A DNA stretch of 64,000 nucleotides from Rhabdothermincola salaria (GCF_021246445.1 NZ_JAJQXW010000001.1:1754168-1818167); one strand, 5' to 3'; counted from the stretch's first letter, positions 8,944-18,321 are shown. The notes: a model not told the origin generated them from the sequence alone. Translations and numbers: made by a program.

Positions 8944-9783
8944 ATGAGCGACCGGCCCTACATGAAGGGGATCCTCTCGGACCCCCTCGACCTCGATGGT
9001 GGGGCGCCGCGCGTCAAGCGACCGCCGCGCCGGGTGGAGGCCCGCCCCGGCCTGCGGGTCACGGTGCGCGCCACCCGCAAGGTGGGCGTGGTGGTGGGCG
9101 GCGACAAGCAGGTGGTGGTGCTGCGCGACGACGAAGGCCGCGACCACAAGGTGCGCCTGGTCGACGGGGCCTTCGCCATCGACGGCGCACCCGTCACGCT
9201 GGTGCCCGCCAAGGCCGCCCCGGCCGACGGAGGCAACCGACGCACCGCGTCGGGGTCGGTGGCCGTGCCCGGGGCCGCACCGCGCATCGCCCGGGCCAGC
9301 CGCATCCTCGTCGAGGGCGTGCACGACGCCGAGCTGGTCGAGAAGGTCTGGGGCGACGACCTGCGGGTCGAGGGCGTGGTGGTGCAACCCCTGGGTGGGG
9401 CCGACGACCTCGTCGAGATCGTGCGGTCCTTCGGCCCCCGTCCCGGCCGACGCCTCGGGATCCTGCTCGACCACCTCGTCGAGCACTCCAAGGAGAGCCG
9501 CATCGCGGCGGCCGTCGACCACCCCGACGTGTGCATCACCGGGCACCCCTTCGTCGACATCTGGGCCGCGGTCAAGCCGTCCGTGGTGGGCATCCCCGCC
9601 TGGCCCGACGTGCCCAAGGGCCAACCGTGGAAGGAAGGGGTGTGCACCGCCCTCGGCGTCGACGACCCGCGACGCTTCTGGAAGCAGATCCTGGGCTCGG
9701 TGTCCTCCTACGCCGACCTCGAACCACCGTTGGTCGGGGCGGTCGAGCAGCTCATCGACTTCGTCACCGAGCCCTCGGGCTGA
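8944..9783 (+). CDS. DUF3097 family protein
   Basis: 279 residues. The sequence has the look of the actinobacterial DUF3097 family: an N-terminal basic segment with a small beta domain (residues 40-95), then a Toprim-like part beginning ILVEGVHDAELVEKVWG (about 120) with an acidic pair LGILLDHLV further on. The Toprim-like motif E..D..D hints at a nucleotidyl or nucleic-acid-linked role, but function is not known. It follows the ABC ATPase by 12 nt. The family call comes from recollection of its conserved phrases, not from a search. Confidence 0.8.
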   Translation: MSDRPYMKGILSDPLDLDGGAPRVKRPPRRVEARPGLRVTVRATRKVGVVVGGDKQVVVLRDDEGRDHKVRLVDGAFAIDGAPVTLVPAKAAPADGGNRRTASGSVAVPGAAPRIARASRILVEGVHDAELVEKVWGDDLRVEGVVVQPLGGADDLVEIVRSFGPRPGRRLGILLDHLVEHSKESRIAAAVDHPDVCITGHPFVDIWAAVKPSVVGIPAWPDVPKGQPWKEGVCTALGVDDPRRFWKQILGSVSSYADLEPPLVGAVEQLIDFVTEPSG

Positions 9784-9853
9784 TCGCCCGCACGGTCGCC
9801 GGCTGGTCGCCGGCCGTTCGACGAAGGAGGCTCCGGGCCCGCTCGCCGGGTCC

Positions 9854-9859
9854 TAGCGT
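9854..9859 (+). promoter_or_regulatory. -10 element TAGCGT, leaderless start
   Basis: TAGCGT ends 7 nt before the ATG at 9867, the third identical or near-identical promoter in the first 10 kb. Confidence 0.6.
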
Positions 9860-9866
9860 GAGGGGC

Positions 9867-11099
9867 ATGTGCGACACCGTCGGCCAGGTCCAGCCCACGC
9901 GGACCCTGTTCGCCAAGAACTCCGACCGACCGGCGGGCGAACCCCAGGTCATCGAGGCGTTCGGGGCCCGCACCCCCGGGTCGACGTTGCGCACGCAGTA
10001 CCTCGAGATCGCCGACGAGGGTGCCCTGCCGGTGCTCGGTTCACGACCCGACTGGCTGTGGGGCCTCGAGCACGGGGTCAACGCGGCCGGGGTGGCCATC
10101 GGCAACGAGAAGGTCTGGACCACCCGCGACGGCGATGCCCGCCGGCCGGCGCTCATCGGCATGGACCTCGTGCGCCTCGGCCTCGAGCGGGCCCGACGGG
10201 CCGACGAGGCCGTGGAGGTGATGGTGGAGCTGCTCGAGGCCCACGGCCAGGGGGGCGTCGCCGATGCCATCGACGACGAGGCCTACTACTCGTCGTTCCT
10301 CGTGCTCGACGGCCGGGGCGGGTGGGTGCTCGAGACGGTGGGGCGCACCTGGGCGGCCAAGCCGGTCGACGGAGCGGCTGCCATCTCCAACCGCATCTCG
10401 CTCGGCACCGACTGGACCCGCGCCTCGGCCGACCTGGCCCCCGGCGACGACTTCGACGCCCTGCGCGAGCCGGCCTGGGGCCCGGTGGCCGACGTCCGTC
10501 TGGCCTGCACCCTCCCGGCGGTCGCCGAGGAGGGGCCGCTCGAACCCGCCGATCTGGCCGGCCTGATGCGCCACCACGGGACGCGCCCCTGGGGAGCTCC
10601 GGGTGTGGGCGCCGCCACCGATCTCGAACCGCTCCCCTCGCCCGACGTCGGCCCCGACGGCACGGGCATCACCGTGTGCATGCACCTGCGGGGCTACCAG
10701 GCCACCGCGGCGTCGATGGTGGCCGAGCTGCCCGGCACCTCCGACCCGGACTTCCACGCCGACGCCCCGCCGGTGCGAGCCTGGGTGGCGCTCGGCAGCC
10801 CGTGTGCCAGCGTCTACGTGCCGGTGTGGGTCACCGACGGCGTGCCGGCCGCCCTCGCCGAGGTGGGCACCTGGTCGCGCTTCGCCGCCTTGCGCCAGCG
10901 GGTGGAGGAGGGCCCCGACGGCGGTCGAGAGGCGCTCAGCGAGGTGCGCGCCGTCCTCGCCCCCCTCGAGGCCGAGCTGTGGCAGGAGGCCGACGTGCTC
11001 CACCAGTCGGCCCGGTCCGCCGACGGCGACCGGCGAGCCGTGTTCGCCACCGACGCCTGGCGCCGCATCGACGAGGCCCTCACCACCCTCGGTGTCTGA
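9867..11099 (+). CDS. C69-family peptidase / secernin-like Ntn hydrolase
   Basis: 410 residues starting MCDTVG. In the C69 and secernin families the cysteine near the N-terminus becomes the catalytic nucleophile, often after removal of Met or a short peptide; here it is Cys2, so only the initiator Met would be removed. Other family features are FAKNSDRPAGEPQ (about 18-30) and NEKVWTT (about 85-91). It probably acts in the cytoplasm as a dipeptidase or amidase; the substrate is unknown. The start is fixed by the leaderless promoter, which rules out the longer open frame upstream. It is convergent with nurA, 35 nt away. Confidence 0.87.
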   Translation: MCDTVGQVQPTRTLFAKNSDRPAGEPQVIEAFGARTPGSTLRTQYLEIADEGALPVLGSRPDWLWGLEHGVNAAGVAIGNEKVWTTRDGDARRPALIGMDLVRLGLERARRADEAVEVMVELLEAHGQGGVADAIDDEAYYSSFLVLDGRGGWVLETVGRTWAAKPVDGAAAISNRISLGTDWTRASADLAPGDDFDALREPAWGPVADVRLACTLPAVAEEGPLEPADLAGLMRHHGTRPWGAPGVGAATDLEPLPSPDVGPDGTGITVCMHLRGYQATAASMVAELPGTSDPDFHADAPPVRAWVALGSPCASVYVPVWVTDGVPAALAEVGTWSRFAALRQRVEEGPDGGREALSEVRAVLAPLEAELWQEADVLHQSARSADGDRRAVFATDAWRRIDEALTTLGV

Positions 11100-11134
11100 G
11101 CCGGCCACTGCGTCGATGACGGTGCGGCGCCCGG

Positions 11135-12061
11135 TCAGGCAACCTGGCCGGTGGCGGCCGTGCGCAGGGCGCGCAGCAGGAGTGGGGCATCGCCCAGGCG
11201 GTGGCGCAGCTCCCGCTCGAGCCCCCCGATGGGCACCAGGTTCTGCGGGGCCCGAGGGTCCTTGTGGGGCGTGGACGCGAACCGGGGAAGGGTGGCGCCC
11301 AGACGTTCGGCCAGCGCCGCGGTCTCGGCCACCGGCCGGTCGGCGGGCACCTCGAGGCGCACCACGCCGTCCCAGCCGTGGGCCATCGCACAGGGCAGGC
11401 GCAGGTACCAGCTGAAGCGCGACACCGGCCCGTCGATCAACAGCATCGGCGTGCGCTCGCCCGGCGCCAGGCGGGTGACGACGTCGCGCACCAGCGGCGG
11501 GCCGTACGACGCCCGGTGGGTCTTGACGTAGCCGACGAACCCGGGGCGGTGGGCGCCGAGGCGCAACGGCCCGTCGACCACCACGACGTCGACGTCGACG
11601 GCGGCCAGGGAGACCTCGGCCTCGAGCTCGCCCATGGCCTGCTGCAAGCGCAGCGACAACGTGTCGGGGTCGTCGGCGGTGGTGGGGTGCAGGTCGAAGT
11701 GGCCGTGGCGGGTGGCGATGGGGGCGGCGCCCTCGGCAGGGGCGAACAGGCCCCGGCGCACGGCGGCGGCCACCACCCGGGCCGCGCCGTCGCAGCGCAC
11801 CACGCCGGCGGCGTAGGAGGCGCAGATCCCCTGGTGCACCTGGCCCTCGGCGTCGGTGATCCAGACGTTGGCCTCCACCCGGCGCACCCCGTCGACGAAC
11901 GCCACCGCACCGAGGGGCTCGGCCGCCCCGGAGGCCAGGGGGCCCCACCGGCCGGCATCGTGCTCGACCCAGGGGTCGACCTGGCGCTCGGAGGCCTCGA
12001 GGGCCGCCGCGTCGGTGGGGCTGCCGTAGTCGGGCGACCAGGACTCGACGGCGAAGCGCAT
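11135..12061 (-). CDS. nurA: NurA-like nuclease
   Basis: 308 residues. The NurA features are an N-terminal FVDGVRRVEA (Asp57), a central VVVVDGPLRL (Asp163), then GFVGYVKTH (Lys180), and a C-terminal block with His266 and the phrase APQNLVP. In known NurA proteins the equivalent acidic residues bind Mn2+ for 5'-3' resection of DNA ends, working inside or on a HerA hexamer. It is the last gene of herA-sbcD-sbcC-nurA, 13 nt after sbcC. Overall similarity is divergent, so the call depends partly on context; the motif set and neighbours agree. Confidence 0.8.
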   Translation of the reverse strand: MRFAVESWSPDYGSPTDAAALEASERQVDPWVEHDAGRWGPLASGAAEPLGAVAFVDGVRRVEANVWITDAEGQVHQGICASYAAGVVRCDGAARVVAAAVRRGLFAPAEGAAPIATRHGHFDLHPTTADDPDTLSLRLQQAMGELEAEVSLAAVDVDVVVVDGPLRLGAHRPGFVGYVKTHRASYGPPLVRDVVTRLAPGERTPMLLIDGPVSRFSWYLRLPCAMAHGWDGVVRLEVPADRPVAETAALAERLGATLPRFASTPHKDPRAPQNLVPIGGLERELRHRLGDAPLLLRALRTAATGQVA

Positions 12062-12074
12062 CGGCGGCAGCCCC

Positions 12075-14477
12075 TCAGCCGTCGACGCGCTGCACCGTGG
12101 AACCGGTGGCGGTCTTGGCGACGACGAAGCGGGTGGGGAGTCGCTCGGCCAGCTCGGTGACGTGGGTGACCAGACCGACGGTGCGCCCCTGGGCGCCGAG
12201 GTCCTCGATGGCCCCGGCCACGGTGTCGAGGGTGTCGCCATCGAGGGTGCCGAACCCCTCGTCGAGGAACATCGACTCGAGCCGGGCGGCGCCGCCGGCC
12301 CCGAGGTGGGCCACCTCCTCGGCCAACGCCAACGCCAGCGCCAGCGACGCCAGGAAGGTCTCGCCGCCGGACAGGGTGCGGGCCGAGCGGACGGCGTCGG
12401 CGTTGGCGTGGTCGATGACGCTGAAGTTGGACGTCTTGGGGTCGAGCGTGAGGGAGTAGGTGCCGGCGGAGAGGGCGTGGAGGATGCCGGTGGCGCCGGC
12501 CACCAGGTGGCGCAGGGCGGCGTCGAGCACCCACTTCTCGAAGCCGTTGGCGGCCAGGTGGCGACCGAGCTCCTTGGCCACCTCCTGGGCCTCGGCCAGC
12601 TCGGCCTCCCGGGCCTCGAGCTCGTCGCGCTGAGCCACCGCGGCCCGACGCCGTTCGAGGTCGGCTTCGACCTCGGCCCGGGCGTCGACGAGGACGTCGC
12701 GCACCGGTGCGCCCGTCATCGACACGCCGGCGGCGGCGCACGCCGCCACCAGCTCCTCGACCAGGGCCTCGGCCTCGGCCCGGACCTGCTCGGCCTCGGC
12801 CCGGTGCACGATCACCGCCTGTTCGGCCTCGGCCCGACGGGCGGCCGCCCAGGCCACCAGGGCGTCCCAGTCGGCGGCCAGGTCGTCGCGACCCGGTGCC
12901 GGTGGCGCCAGGCGGGCCACCGCATCGCGGGCGGCGTCGAAGTCGGCTCGCCCGGAGCGCTCGGCGGCGCGGGCGGCGTCCTCGGCCTGCTCGAGCTGGC
13001 GGCAGTGGGTGCGGGCGGTCTTGTCGGCGGTGCGGGCGGCGGCGAGGAGCTCCTCGGCCGCCGTCACCCGGTCCAGCAGCTCGGTGACCTCGTCCGGGCC
13101 CGGGGCGTCGGACAGCTCGGCGGCCAGGCGCTCGGCGGAGGTGACCACGTCGTCGAGCTTGTCGGCCACCCGCCGCAGCTCGCCCTCGGCGGCGGCGTGG
13201 GCGGCGCGGGCGTCGCGCTCGGCCTCGCGGCACCCGGCGAGGTGCTCGCTGGCCCTGGTGACGGCGTCGGCGTCGAGGTCGGGCAGGTGGGCCACCTCTC
13301 CCCCGCACACGGGGCAGGGGTCGCCGACGGACAGCCCTTCGGCGACCGACGCCACCAGGTGCTGGTGGCGGGCCCGCTGCACGGCGCCGTCGGCCTCGAC
13401 CACCGCCGCCTCGGCCCCCTGCAGGCGGGCACGAGTGTCGGCGACCTCGGCCCGGCGGTCGGCCAGCGTGGTCTCGCCCTTGGCCCGGGCCTTCTCGAGG
13501 CGGGCGAGCTCGTCGTGGGCCTTGGCCGTGGCGGCCAGCTCGATGCGTGGGGGCAGGGCCTGGAGGGCCTTCTCGGCGTCCTCGACGGCGGCCTCGGCGT
13601 CGTCTCGCCCGCGGCGGGCCTCGACCACGGCGGCGGCCGCCCGGGCCAGGGTGCCGGCGAGGTCGTCGACGCCAGCGGGGCGGACGATCCCGGCCAGGAG
13701 CGCCACCTCGCGCTCGGATTCGGTGGAGGCGGCGGCCGCCGCCTCGGCCCGGCGGGTCAGCTCGCTCTGGCGGTCGTGGTCGGCGTCGACCCGCTCGACC
13801 AGGGCGGTGAGCTGGCGAACCCGACCGGCCGACGCCTCGATGCGGGCGGGGTCGGCCAACGCGGAGGCGGCGGCCAGCTGGGACTGCACCAGCTCGCGCT
13901 GGGCCCCCGCGGTGGCTTCGCGCTCGCGGGCCAGACGCCGCATGCGGTCGTAGAGGCCGAGGTCGAGCAGCTCGACGAGGAGCTTCTGGCGGTCTCGTGG
14001 CTTGGCGTGCAGGAACTGGGCGAAGTCGCCCTGGGGCAGCACCACGCACACCGTGAAGTGCTCGTAGGTGAGCCCGAGCAGGCGGGTGACGGCGGCGGTG
14101 AGCTCGTCGGCCGTGCCGGCCAGCACCTCGTCGGCGCCGTGGGCACCCACGTGCTGGACCAGGCGCGCCTCTTTGGTGGTGGCCCCGTTGGCGGTGGCCC
14201 GCACCACCCGCACCGCGCTGAAGTGGTCGTCGCCGACGGAGAAGTCGAGACGGACCCGCGCTTCGATGCCGCCCTGACTGATGACCGGGGCCACCAGCCG
14301 GCGGTCGTCGTAGCGGGGCACCACGCCGTAGAGGGCGAAGCAGACGGCGTCGATGATGCTGGACTTGCCGGCCCCGGTGGGGCCGGTGAGGGCGAAGAGG
14401 TCGGCGCCGGCGAAGTCGACGACCGTGGGTTCGCGGAAGGTGGTGAAGCCGTGCAGCTCGAGGCGTTCAGGGCGCAT
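12075..14477 (-). CDS. sbcC: SbcC/Rad50-type SMC ATPase
   Basis: 800 residues. Walker A GPTGAGKSS (32-40), Q-loop VLPQGDFAQFL (147-157), a long Ala/Arg/Glu-rich coiled coil broken by the zinc hook CPVC (388-391), then signature LSGGETFLASLALALA and Walker B MFLDEGFGTLD. The hook joins two molecules. With SbcD it forms the Mre11-Rad50 complex that senses and trims DNA ends and hairpins. The start at 14477 overlaps the end of sbcD by 11 nt, so translation is coupled. The protein is shorter than E. coli SbcC (about 1050), closer to Rad50 of archaea. Confidence 0.95.
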   Translation of the reverse strand: MRPERLELHGFTTFREPTVVDFAGADLFALTGPTGAGKSSIIDAVCFALYGVVPRYDDRRLVAPVISQGGIEARVRLDFSVGDDHFSAVRVVRATANGATTKEARLVQHVGAHGADEVLAGTADELTAAVTRLLGLTYEHFTVCVVLPQGDFAQFLHAKPRDRQKLLVELLDLGLYDRMRRLAREREATAGAQRELVQSQLAAASALADPARIEASAGRVRQLTALVERVDADHDRQSELTRRAEAAAAASTESEREVALLAGIVRPAGVDDLAGTLARAAAAVVEARRGRDDAEAAVEDAEKALQALPPRIELAATAKAHDELARLEKARAKGETTLADRRAEVADTRARLQGAEAAVVEADGAVQRARHQHLVASVAEGLSVGDPCPVCGGEVAHLPDLDADAVTRASEHLAGCREAERDARAAHAAAEGELRRVADKLDDVVTSAERLAAELSDAPGPDEVTELLDRVTAAEELLAAARTADKTARTHCRQLEQAEDAARAAERSGRADFDAARDAVARLAPPAPGRDDLAADWDALVAWAAARRAEAEQAVIVHRAEAEQVRAEAEALVEELVAACAAAGVSMTGAPVRDVLVDARAEVEADLERRRAAVAQRDELEAREAELAEAQEVAKELGRHLAANGFEKWVLDAALRHLVAGATGILHALSAGTYSLTLDPKTSNFSVIDHANADAVRSARTLSGGETFLASLALALALAEEVAHLGAGGAARLESMFLDEGFGTLDGDTLDTVAGAIEDLGAQGRTVGLVTHVTELAERLPTRFVVAKTATGSTVQRVDG

Positions 14478-15645
14478 CGAGGGCCTCGTCGCGCTCGGCC
14501 CGCACGGCGTCGTCGTGGAGCTCGTCGAACAACGCCACCAGGCGGGGATCGTCGATGGCGCGCGCCGCCAGATAGCCGGCGAACTGCTGGCGCGGCGTGG
14601 TGCGCTCGGCCAGCAGGTCGTCGTCGGGGCGGGGCCCGGCGAGGCCGTCGGGCGGCTCCACCCGGATCTCGATGGCCTCCGGGAACAGCGCCCGCACCTC
14701 GTCGGCCAGGCCGGCCCGCCCCGGCTCTCGCACGACGACCCGCACGAAGCTGTCGTCGCCGTCGCGGACCTGCTGGGCCAGCTCGGCCACCGTGCCCGTG
14801 ACCGTGCGGAAGGCGCGTCCGCCGCCGAGGGCGATGGGCTCGACCCGCGCCGGGGTGCGGGGTAGGGCCTCGACCAGCAGGGCTCCCTTGAGGTCGTGCT
14901 GCTCTCCGAAGTCCAGCGCCAGCGGTGAGCCCGGGTACCAGATGGGGCACGGCCCGTGGATCTGCTGGCCGCGGTGCAGGTGGCCGAGCGCCACGTAATG
15001 GGCCGAGGCGGGGAAGGCCACCGACGGCAGGGCGTACTCGAAGATGGTGTGGGCGCTGCGCTCGCCGCCGCCGGTGACGGCACCGGCCACCATGGCGTGG
15101 GCCACCACGATGTTGACGGTGTGGTCCTCGAACCCGCTGGCCAGCACCTCGAGGATGCGGGCCATGCGGTCGGCGTAGGCCAGGGCGTGCTGGTCGGCGG
15201 CCGAGCCCATGAGCTCGTCGACGCCGACCACGTGGCGCTGGGACACGAAGGGCAGCAGCGCCAGGCGCACCGGCACGCCCCCGGCCTCGAGGGCCAGCAC
15301 CCCGCCCTGGTCGGGGGGCACGACGGTGGTGTGGAGGTGAACGTGGGAGTGGTCGAACACCGGAGCCACCGCGGCGAGGCGCCGCGGGTTGTCGTGGTTG
15401 CCCGAGACCACCACCACGGGGCGGCCCCCTCGCCCGAGGTCGAGCAGGGTGCGGTAGACGATGCGCTCGGCCTCCGGCGACGGCGCCGCCGAGTCGAACA
15501 GGTCGCCGACCACGACGACGAGGTCGACGTCCTCGGTGTCGGCCAGCTCGACCAGGTTGCCCAGCACGGCCTCGTGCTCGTCGGTGCGGCTCCGGCCCCG
15601 GATGGTCTTGCCCACGTGCCAGTCGGCGGTGTGCAGGAACCTCAC
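14467..15645 (-). CDS. sbcD: SbcD/Mre11-type DNA exonuclease
   Basis: 392 residues with the full calcineurin-like phosphoesterase set: TADWHVG near the N-terminus, VVGDLFD, SGNHDN, VAHAMV, and ALGHLHRGQ. These bind two Mn2+ ions. A C-terminal capping region follows (about 290-392). It makes the nuclease half of the SbcCD complex. The GTG start overlaps the herA stop as GTGA and its end overlaps sbcC, placing it inside one coupled operon. Confidence 0.95.
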   Translation of the reverse strand: MRFLHTADWHVGKTIRGRSRTDEHEAVLGNLVELADTEDVDLVVVVGDLFDSAAPSPEAERIVYRTLLDLGRGGRPVVVVSGNHDNPRRLAAVAPVFDHSHVHLHTTVVPPDQGGVLALEAGGVPVRLALLPFVSQRHVVGVDELMGSAADQHALAYADRMARILEVLASGFEDHTVNIVVAHAMVAGAVTGGGERSAHTIFEYALPSVAFPASAHYVALGHLHRGQQIHGPCPIWYPGSPLALDFGEQHDLKGALLVEALPRTPARVEPIALGGGRAFRTVTGTVAELAQQVRDGDDSFVRVVVREPGRAGLADEVRALFPEAIEIRVEPPDGLAGPRPDDDLLAERTTPRQQFAGYLAARAIDDPRLVALFDELHDDAVRAERDEALDAP

Positions 15646-17342
15646 GACGGCATCCCCGCGAAGGGGTCGTCGGGCTGGTCGACGGCCGCCGGGTTGGCCC
15701 CCGCCTCGCTGGCCCGGGTGGCCCAGGCCGGGAACGGGAACTGCACCATGAGCGGCACGGGCAGCTCGGGCTGGGCCAGGATCATGGTGCCGGGCTTGAT
15801 GATGGTGGAGCGCTGGCGTTGGGCGGTGGGCAGGAACCCGTACTCGCCGCGCCCGGCCTCGGCCGGGTCGAGGCGACCGACGACCCGGATGGCGGAGTTG
15901 GCCACGATGCGCCGCTCGACCTCGCTGGCCGTCTGCTGGGCGCCGATGAGCACGATGCCGAGCGAGCGACCGCGCTCGGCGACGTCGAGGAGGATCTCCT
16001 TGATGGGGCTCCAGCCCTCACGGGGGGCGTACTTGTTGAGCTCGTCGAGCACGACGAACTGCAGGGGGCGGGCGACGCCGGAGCGCTCCTTGGCCTCGAA
16101 CTGCTTGCGCAGCACCACGCCCACCACGAAGCGCTTGGCCCGGTCGTTGAGGTTGTGCAGGTCGACCACCGTGACCTGGGCGTCGTCGCGGACCTTGTGG
16201 CGATCGGGTTCGGGGACGTCGCCCCGCACGAGGTGCTCGACGTGGCGGGTGGCGCCGTTGAGCCGGCGGATGAAGGCGTTGATGGTGCCCTGGCCCACGG
16301 CCCGCCCGGCCCAGCGCTCCATCTCGAGGTCGTCCTCGAGCTTGGCGTGGATGACCTCGATGAGCTGGCGGAACGTGCGCACGGTGGTCCCGTCGACGGA
16401 CACCGCACCGTCGCCCACCGGGCGGGCGTCGGCGGCCAGGCGGGCGGTGACGTTGTGCACGACCAGCGTGTACTGGGCCCGGTCGTCCTCGGCGTCGGCG
16501 AAGAGGAAGGGCAACAGCTCGTCGCGGCAGAAGTCCTCGATGGTCCAGAAGAAGGAGGTGACCCCGAGGGTGCGGCTGGCCACGTCGGGCACGGCGTTGG
16601 GGTCACCTCGCCGGGGCGGGGCGAACACGCCCACGCTGGGGAAGGCACCCGGGCTGAGGCCCAGCGCGGCGTAGCGGGCCGCCTGGGTGGGCGACAGGGC
16701 GGTGTTGGCGTGGTCGAGGAAGAGGAGGTCCTCGCCCTTGACGTTGAACACCAGCGCCTTGGTGTTGACCGCTTCGGCTCCGAGCACGCCGGAGGTGAAG
16801 AGGCTGTAGAGCAGGAACGTGGCGTAGGTGGTCTTGGTGGCCACGCCCGAGACACCGCTGATGTTGACGTGGGCGCCCCGGGAGCCGTCGAGGAACTCGA
16901 GGTTGAGGTACACGGGCTCGTCGTCGCGGGACAGCCCGGCGGGCAGCAGGCGCTGCATGCCGTCGAAGAACAGGGCGTGGTCGCGCGCCTCGCCGGTGGC
17001 CTTCACCACCGGGGTGCCCGGCAGCGGCGGCACGAAGACCTCGGGCTCGAAGCGGGTGGCCTGCACCATGGCCGCCTCGCTCACCTCGGCGGGCAGCACA
17101 CCGTCGGCGATGAGGAAGACGTCGCTGTCGAAGCGGGCCCCCTCGTGACGGGCCCGGACCTGGCCGACCACCCCGGAGATGCGCACCGAGCGCCCGTCGG
17201 GCAGGGACCGTTCGCAGGTGACGACGTCGTCGAGTTGGAGGTAGGACTGTGGCGCCACGCCCACCCAGAACTCCAGCGGGGTGGCGTCGTCGGTGCCGAT
17301 GACCCGCCCGTCGGGAACCGAGACCTCCTCGTCGCCAGCCAT
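15642..17342 (-). CDS. herA: HerA-like FtsK/HerA-family ATPase
   Basis: 566 residues. The first 110 residues form a beta-rich HAS-barrel-like domain (WVGVAPQSYLQLDDVV). The ATPase core follows, with Walker B LQFVVLDELNKYAP (Asp433, Glu434) and the sensor/arginine region IGAQQTASEVERRI. The P-loop is odd: SGVSGVATKTTY (162-173), where the glycines of GxxxxGKT are replaced by Val164 and Thr169 while Lys170 and Thr171 remain. HerA hexamers pump DNA and drive NurA during end resection. It is the first gene of the operon, with a leaderless promoter directly upstream. The family call is supported by the neighbours; whether ATP hydrolysis is normal is open. Confidence 0.87.
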   Translation of the reverse strand: MAGDEEVSVPDGRVIGTDDATPLEFWVGVAPQSYLQLDDVVTCERSLPDGRSVRISGVVGQVRARHEGARFDSDVFLIADGVLPAEVSEAAMVQATRFEPEVFVPPLPGTPVVKATGEARDHALFFDGMQRLLPAGLSRDDEPVYLNLEFLDGSRGAHVNISGVSGVATKTTYATFLLYSLFTSGVLGAEAVNTKALVFNVKGEDLLFLDHANTALSPTQAARYAALGLSPGAFPSVGVFAPPRRGDPNAVPDVASRTLGVTSFFWTIEDFCRDELLPFLFADAEDDRAQYTLVVHNVTARLAADARPVGDGAVSVDGTTVRTFRQLIEVIHAKLEDDLEMERWAGRAVGQGTINAFIRRLNGATRHVEHLVRGDVPEPDRHKVRDDAQVTVVDLHNLNDRAKRFVVGVVLRKQFEAKERSGVARPLQFVVLDELNKYAPREGWSPIKEILLDVAERGRSLGIVLIGAQQTASEVERRIVANSAIRVVGRLDPAEAGRGEYGFLPTAQRQRSTIIKPGTMILAQPELPVPLMVQFPFPAWATRASEAGANPAAVDQPDDPFAGMPS

Positions 17343-17348
17343 GGCGCC

Positions 17349-17354
17349 ACCCTA
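17349..17354 (-). promoter_or_regulatory. -10 element TAGGGT for the herA operon
   Basis: On the minus strand TAGGGT is followed by 6 nt and the herA ATG at 17342. It appears to be the only promoter for all four repair genes. Confidence 0.6.
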
Positions 17355-17422
17355 GGCAGCCGCTGCGACACCGACGTCGACCCGGCCTGACGGATGATCG
17401 CACCAGGCGGTGGGCCGCTGGC

Positions 17423-17428
17423 TACTCT
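17423..17428 (+). promoter_or_regulatory. -10 element TACTCT, leaderless start
   Basis: TACTCT is followed by 8 nt and the ATG at 17437. It stands about 70 nt from the divergent herA promoter. Confidence 0.55.
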
Positions 17429-17436
17429 CTGCGGCC

Positions 17437-18288
17437 ATGAGTCGCTTCTCGAACAGCTGGACCCTCGCCAAGGAGAGCTGGGGGGTGCTGCGCCAGGACA
17501 AGGAGCTGGTGGCCATCCCGGTGGCCTCGGCCGCGATCAGCGTGGTGGTCGCCATCGTCTTCGGAGGCGGCGCCTACTTCACCCTCGAGACGGTCACCGA
17601 CCCCCAGGTGGGCGACTCCCTCGAACCCACCCCTCTCACCTACGTGGTCGGCGTCGTCGGCCTGCTCGTCATCGGCGTCGTGGCCCAGTTCTTCGCCGGC
17701 GTGCTCATCGCCGGGGCCAACGAGCGCCTCGCCGGCGGCAACCCGACGCTCGGCTCGGCCTTCGCCCTGGCCAAGAAGCACTTCTGGGCTCTCACCGGCT
17801 GGGCGGCCATCAACGTCACCGTCGGGCTCATCCTGTCGGCCATCGCCGATCGCACCGGGCCCCTGGGCGACATCGCCATGCGCCTCGTCGGCATGGCCTG
17901 GAACGTCGTCACCTGGCTCGCCGTGCCCGCCATCGTCATCGAGGGCCACGGTCCCATCGAGGGCGTCAAGCGCTCCGTCGAGCTGCTCAAGCGCACCTGG
18001 GGCGAGAACGTCATCGCCCAGGCCGGCCTCGGGATCATCGGCATGCTCGTCATGCTGGCCGGCATCGTCGTCTTCGGCGCCCTCAGCTTCGTGCTGCCGA
18101 TCGTGGGCATCCCGCTGCTCGTGCTCTACATCGCCGTGGCCAGCGCCATCCTCGCCGCCCTGGGCGGCATCTTCCGGGCGGCCCTGTACCGCTACGCCGT
18201 CGGCCTCCCCAACGGAGGGGCCTTCCCCGAGGCCGCCCTCGCCGGGGCCTTCAAGCCCAAGGGCAGCGGGTTCAAGAAGTTCATGTGA
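17437..18288 (+). CDS. DUF6159 family membrane protein
   Basis: 283 residues. An N-terminal amphipathic stretch (MSRFSNSWTLAKESWGVL) precedes about six membrane segments, including VVVAIVFGGGAYFTLET and YVVGVVGLLVIGVVAQFF, with the conserved-looking phrase FALAKKHFWALTGWAAIN in the middle. This pattern matches the DUF6159 integral membrane family of unknown function. The ATG at 17437 was chosen over the upstream in-frame ATG from the leaderless promoter. It is monocistronic. Confidence 0.8.
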   Translation: MSRFSNSWTLAKESWGVLRQDKELVAIPVASAAISVVVAIVFGGGAYFTLETVTDPQVGDSLEPTPLTYVVGVVGLLVIGVVAQFFAGVLIAGANERLAGGNPTLGSAFALAKKHFWALTGWAAINVTVGLILSAIADRTGPLGDIAMRLVGMAWNVVTWLAVPAIVIEGHGPIEGVKRSVELLKRTWGENVIAQAGLGIIGMLVMLAGIVVFGALSFVLPIVGIPLLVLYIAVASAILAALGGIFRAALYRYAVGLPNGGAFPEAALAGAFKPKGSGFKKFM

Positions 18289-18321
18289 TCCCGGCGCCCT
18301 CCGTGGCCGGGATTCCTCTCC

